Assembly: GCA_022758985.1 (NCBI GenBank)
Contig: JAEMQC010000125.1
Coordinates: 1-6,239, forward strand
Reading direction: 5' to 3'
Source: Campylobacteraceae bacterium
GTDB taxonomy: Bacteria > Campylobacterota > Campylobacteria > Campylobacterales > UBA6016
Length of the DNA stretch: 6,239 nucleotides
The notes beneath the pieces are model-generated. The model ran no database searches. It was not told the DNA's origin and worked only from the letters and a program-made list of their open reading frames with translations. The translations under genes were made by a program, and so were the position numbers. Below, one piece after another: positions 5,161-6,239 of the stretch; position 1 is the stretch's first letter; the number at the start of each line of letters is the position of its first letter.

Positions 5161-5624
5161 GGTCTGTTTTTACTCCAAGTTATAAATCCGCCTCCGTATT
5201 CACCGCTATTTTTTGATACAAATACATCCACTTGCCATTTCATATCAATAGAGCAAGACGGAAGCAAAACACTAGCGCGAAAAGTACCGTCCTGTTGTTT
5301 TTGAAACTTATATTCGTGCACGCCCATCTCCATATTAAGCCCTCGAATGACGGCTTTTACCTCTTTGGCGCCTATGTTTTTAACGATAAATTCCGCTTTT
5401 TGAAGCGGCAAAATTATTTTAGGCTCCATCGAAGTTTCAAGTATAGACCCGTCTTTTAGAGTTACGGCGCAAGATTTTTGATTTAGCTCACACTCCAAAG
5501 CCGGAGTGTAGCTAATGTTTTGCCGTTTGAGTGCGGCATATATATCAGCCGAAAAGTAGCCCAAAATCAGCAAAGCAACAAGGGCTATCTCCGCCGCAAG
5601 CGTTTTACCGAATGAAAGCTTCAT
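5157..5624 (-). CDS. Membrane-anchored periplasmic protein of the copper operon, function unknown
   Basis: This 155-residue protein has a short basic start, one hydrophobic segment (about 9-31, a signal anchor) and a periplasmic domain with a likely all-beta fold. Possible metal ligands cluster in the C-terminal part: Met98 and Met100 in GLNMEMGVHEYKF, His103, Cys124 in LLPSCSIDMKW and Met128. Two more cysteines (Cys45, Cys52) lie just after the anchor. The N-M-x-M-G followed by a hydrophobic strand and LP-x-C-x-x-x-M-x-W recalls FixH/YtkA-like and Cj0910-type periplasmic proteins, but I cannot assign a named family with confidence. The start overlaps the PCu(A)C stop by 1 nt (TAATG), and the stop overlaps the Sco start by 4 nt. 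This tight placement between two copper chaperones suggests a role in copper relay or oxidase assembly, which is inference. Confidence 0.85.
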   Translation of the reverse strand: MKLSFGKTLAAEIALVALLILGYFSADIYAALKRQNISYTPALECELNQKSCAVTLKDGSILETSMEPKIILPLQKAEFIVKNIGAKEVKAVIRGLNMEMGVHEYKFQKQQDGTFRASVLLPSCSIDMKWQVDVFVSKNSGEYGGGFITWSKNRP

Positions 5625-6079
5625 TATTTATGCGTATCCAAATAAGGCTTCATTTGTCCGCCAAGTTTTTTGACTGGAGCCGTGATTTTCACGCTTTCGC
5701 CGTTGTCAAATTTGAGCTCCAGGTTAACATTGTCACCCTCTTTTAGTTGTTTATTCAGACCTATGAGCATCACGTGAAGTCCCATCGGCTTTAGGAGCGC
5801 TTCGCCCTTGGCTGGCACCTCTATCTTATCGACTTTGTACATTACCATCATCCCGTCTTTTTTGCCGTGAGTATGCAGCTCCGTAATAGCCGAAGCATCA
5901 TTCGTTGCAGACACAAGATTTACCGTTTTTGAGCCGCTATTTTTGATAGTCATAAAAGCGGCGCTGTTTTTCATATTTGGCGCAACCTCTTTTACAAATG
6001 GGTTTTCTACGCTTATATCACCTGCCATCATCAACGTCGCAATACTAATCAGGGAAGCTATGATTCGAATCGGTTTCAT
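5624..6079 (-). CDS. PCu(A)C family periplasmic copper chaperone
   Basis: This 151-residue exported protein starts with a Sec signal peptide (about 1-19, cleavage likely after MMAG or nearby). The mature domain carries the exact PCu(A)C copper motif H-x10-M-x21-H-x-M as His69, Met80, His102 and Met104. His71 is an additional histidine in ELHTHGKKDG. PCu(A)C proteins bind Cu(I) in the periplasm and hand it to Sco or to the CuA/CuB sites of oxidases. A late Lys/His tail (MKPYLDTHK) may add a weak ligand. The ATG at 6079 has a strong ribosome site, AAGGAGA at 6085-6091, 5 nt upstream, which fixes the start. It is the first gene of the three-gene operon and corresponds in position to Cj0909 of C. 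jejuni, as I recall it. Confidence 0.93.
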   Translation of the reverse strand: MKPIRIIASLISIATLMMAGDISVENPFVKEVAPNMKNSAAFMTIKNSGSKTVNLVSATNDASAITELHTHGKKDGMMVMYKVDKIEVPAKGEALLKPMGLHVMLIGLNKQLKEGDNVNLELKFDNGESVKITAPVKKLGGQMKPYLDTHK

Positions 6080-6102
6080 TAATCTCTCCTTATATAAAAG
6101 AT

Positions 6103-6108
6103 AGTATA
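6103..6108 (-). promoter_or_regulatory. Alternative -10 box (TATACT) for the copper operon
   Basis: TATACT on the minus strand lies 24 nt upstream of the PCu(A)C start codon, in the context AGTTATACTAT. A start near 6096 would give a leader of about 17 nt that still contains the ribosome site at 6085-6091. With this promoter the TTAACA direct repeat (6123-6139) would sit near -25 to -45, a place used by regulators. It competes with the better TATAAT at 6164-6169, and I cannot choose between them from sequence alone. Confidence 0.35.
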
Positions 6109-6122
6109 ACTTATCAATGCTA

Positions 6123-6139
6123 TGTTAATTTTGTGTTAA
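6123..6139 (-). repeat. Direct repeat TTAACA x2, 11 bp apart, upstream of the copper operon
   Basis: On the minus strand TTAACA occurs at 6139-6134 and again at 6128-6123, a spacing of 11 bp, or about one helical turn. In-phase direct hexamers upstream of a gene are the usual layout for an OmpR-type response-regulator dimer. The AT-rich composition makes chance occurrence quite possible, and no regulator can be named. Confidence 0.3.
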
Positions 6140-6163
6140 ATCCAAAATATACAGCCCCCAAAT

Positions 6164-6169
6164 ATTATA
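6164..6169 (-). promoter_or_regulatory. Candidate -10 box (TATAAT) for the PCu(A)C-anchored protein-Sco operon
   Basis: A consensus TATAAT lies on the minus strand, with a poor -35 candidate TTGTAT (6186-6191) at 16 bp spacing, which is normal for epsilonproteobacterial sigma70 promoters. A start near 6157 gives a leader of about 78 nt before the PCu(A)C ATG. The box is part of the perfect palindrome ATTATAAT (6164-6171), so the same bases also read TATAAT on the plus strand. Confidence 0.5.
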
Positions 6170-6222
6170 ATGCCCTCAAATTTTCATACAACATTTCACC
6201 CAGTTTTATTTTTCTAAAAAGC

Positions 6223-6228
6223 TACAAT
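6223..6228 (+). promoter_or_regulatory. Candidate -10 box (TACAAT) for a divergent gene beyond the right edge
   Basis: TACAAT on the plus strand is preceded by AAAAAGC and, further upstream, by T-rich stretches (TTTTATTTTTCT at 6204-6215). This pattern resembles Campylobacter sigma70 promoters, which have a -10 box and periodic T tracts in place of a -35. Transcription would start near 6235, so the ATG at 6233-6235 is unlikely to be the start codon of the gene served. That gene lies outside the window. Confidence 0.4.
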
Positions 6229-6239
6229 TTTTATGAAAT

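Noticed and set aside
1..6239. CRISPR array, insertion sequence, phage or toxin-antitoxin system
   Set aside because: No regularly spaced repeats, transposase or integrase motifs, target-site duplications or paired small toxin genes are visible. The genes are conserved chromosomal functions.

Overview
The window looks like chromosomal DNA of a Campylobacter-type epsilonproteobacterium (Campylobacterota). The case rests on gene content and order. A CiaD-like gene next to cca and purU, and a PCu(A)C / anchored periplasmic protein / Sco triplet, both recall arrangements I remember from Campylobacter jejuni (around Cj0787-Cj0790 and Cj0909-Cj0911). AT-rich spacers, TATAAT-like -10 boxes without clear -35 boxes and very tight gene packing agree with this. 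I cannot name the species or exclude a relative such as Sulfurospirillum or Sulfurimonas.

All intact genes lie on the minus strand, so they read from right to left. The right part (6079 to 4594) is a three-gene copper-handling operon: a secreted PCu(A)C copper chaperone, a membrane-anchored periplasmic protein with Met/His/Cys residues, and a Sco/SenC protein with the CxxxC plus His copper site. The junctions overlap (TAATG, then ATGA). The set probably delivers copper to a haem-copper (cbb3-type) oxidase, which is outside the window. The upstream region (6080-6239) holds a candidate minus-strand promoter, a phased direct repeat and a likely divergent plus-strand promoter for a gene beyond the edge.

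The middle (4217-4593, 377 bp) has no intact gene. It carries the 3' half of a small heat-shock protein gene (Hsp20) on the plus strand, cut off at its 5' end, and a cluster of three hairpins between this remnant and leuD. Two of the hairpins fold better as minus-strand RNA, the third as plus-strand RNA with a U tract.

The left part (4216 to 115) is a six-gene unit with almost no spacing: leuD, leuB, a small TPR protein, a CiaD-like protein, cca (tRNA CCA-adding enzyme) and purU (formyltetrahydrofolate deformylase). Junctions are -4, -1, -10, 0 and +1 nt, so co-transcription and translational coupling are likely. At the left edge the first 18 codons of ilvE (branched-chain aminotransferase) follow after a 60-bp spacer with its own candidate promoter, so leucine synthesis genes flank the tRNA and one-carbon genes. 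leuA and leuC are not present here.

The window is mostly ordinary housekeeping DNA. The items most worth a second look are the hairpin cluster and hsp20 remnant upstream of leuD, the uncharacterised middle protein of the copper operon, and the CiaD-like gene embedded in a biosynthetic operon.
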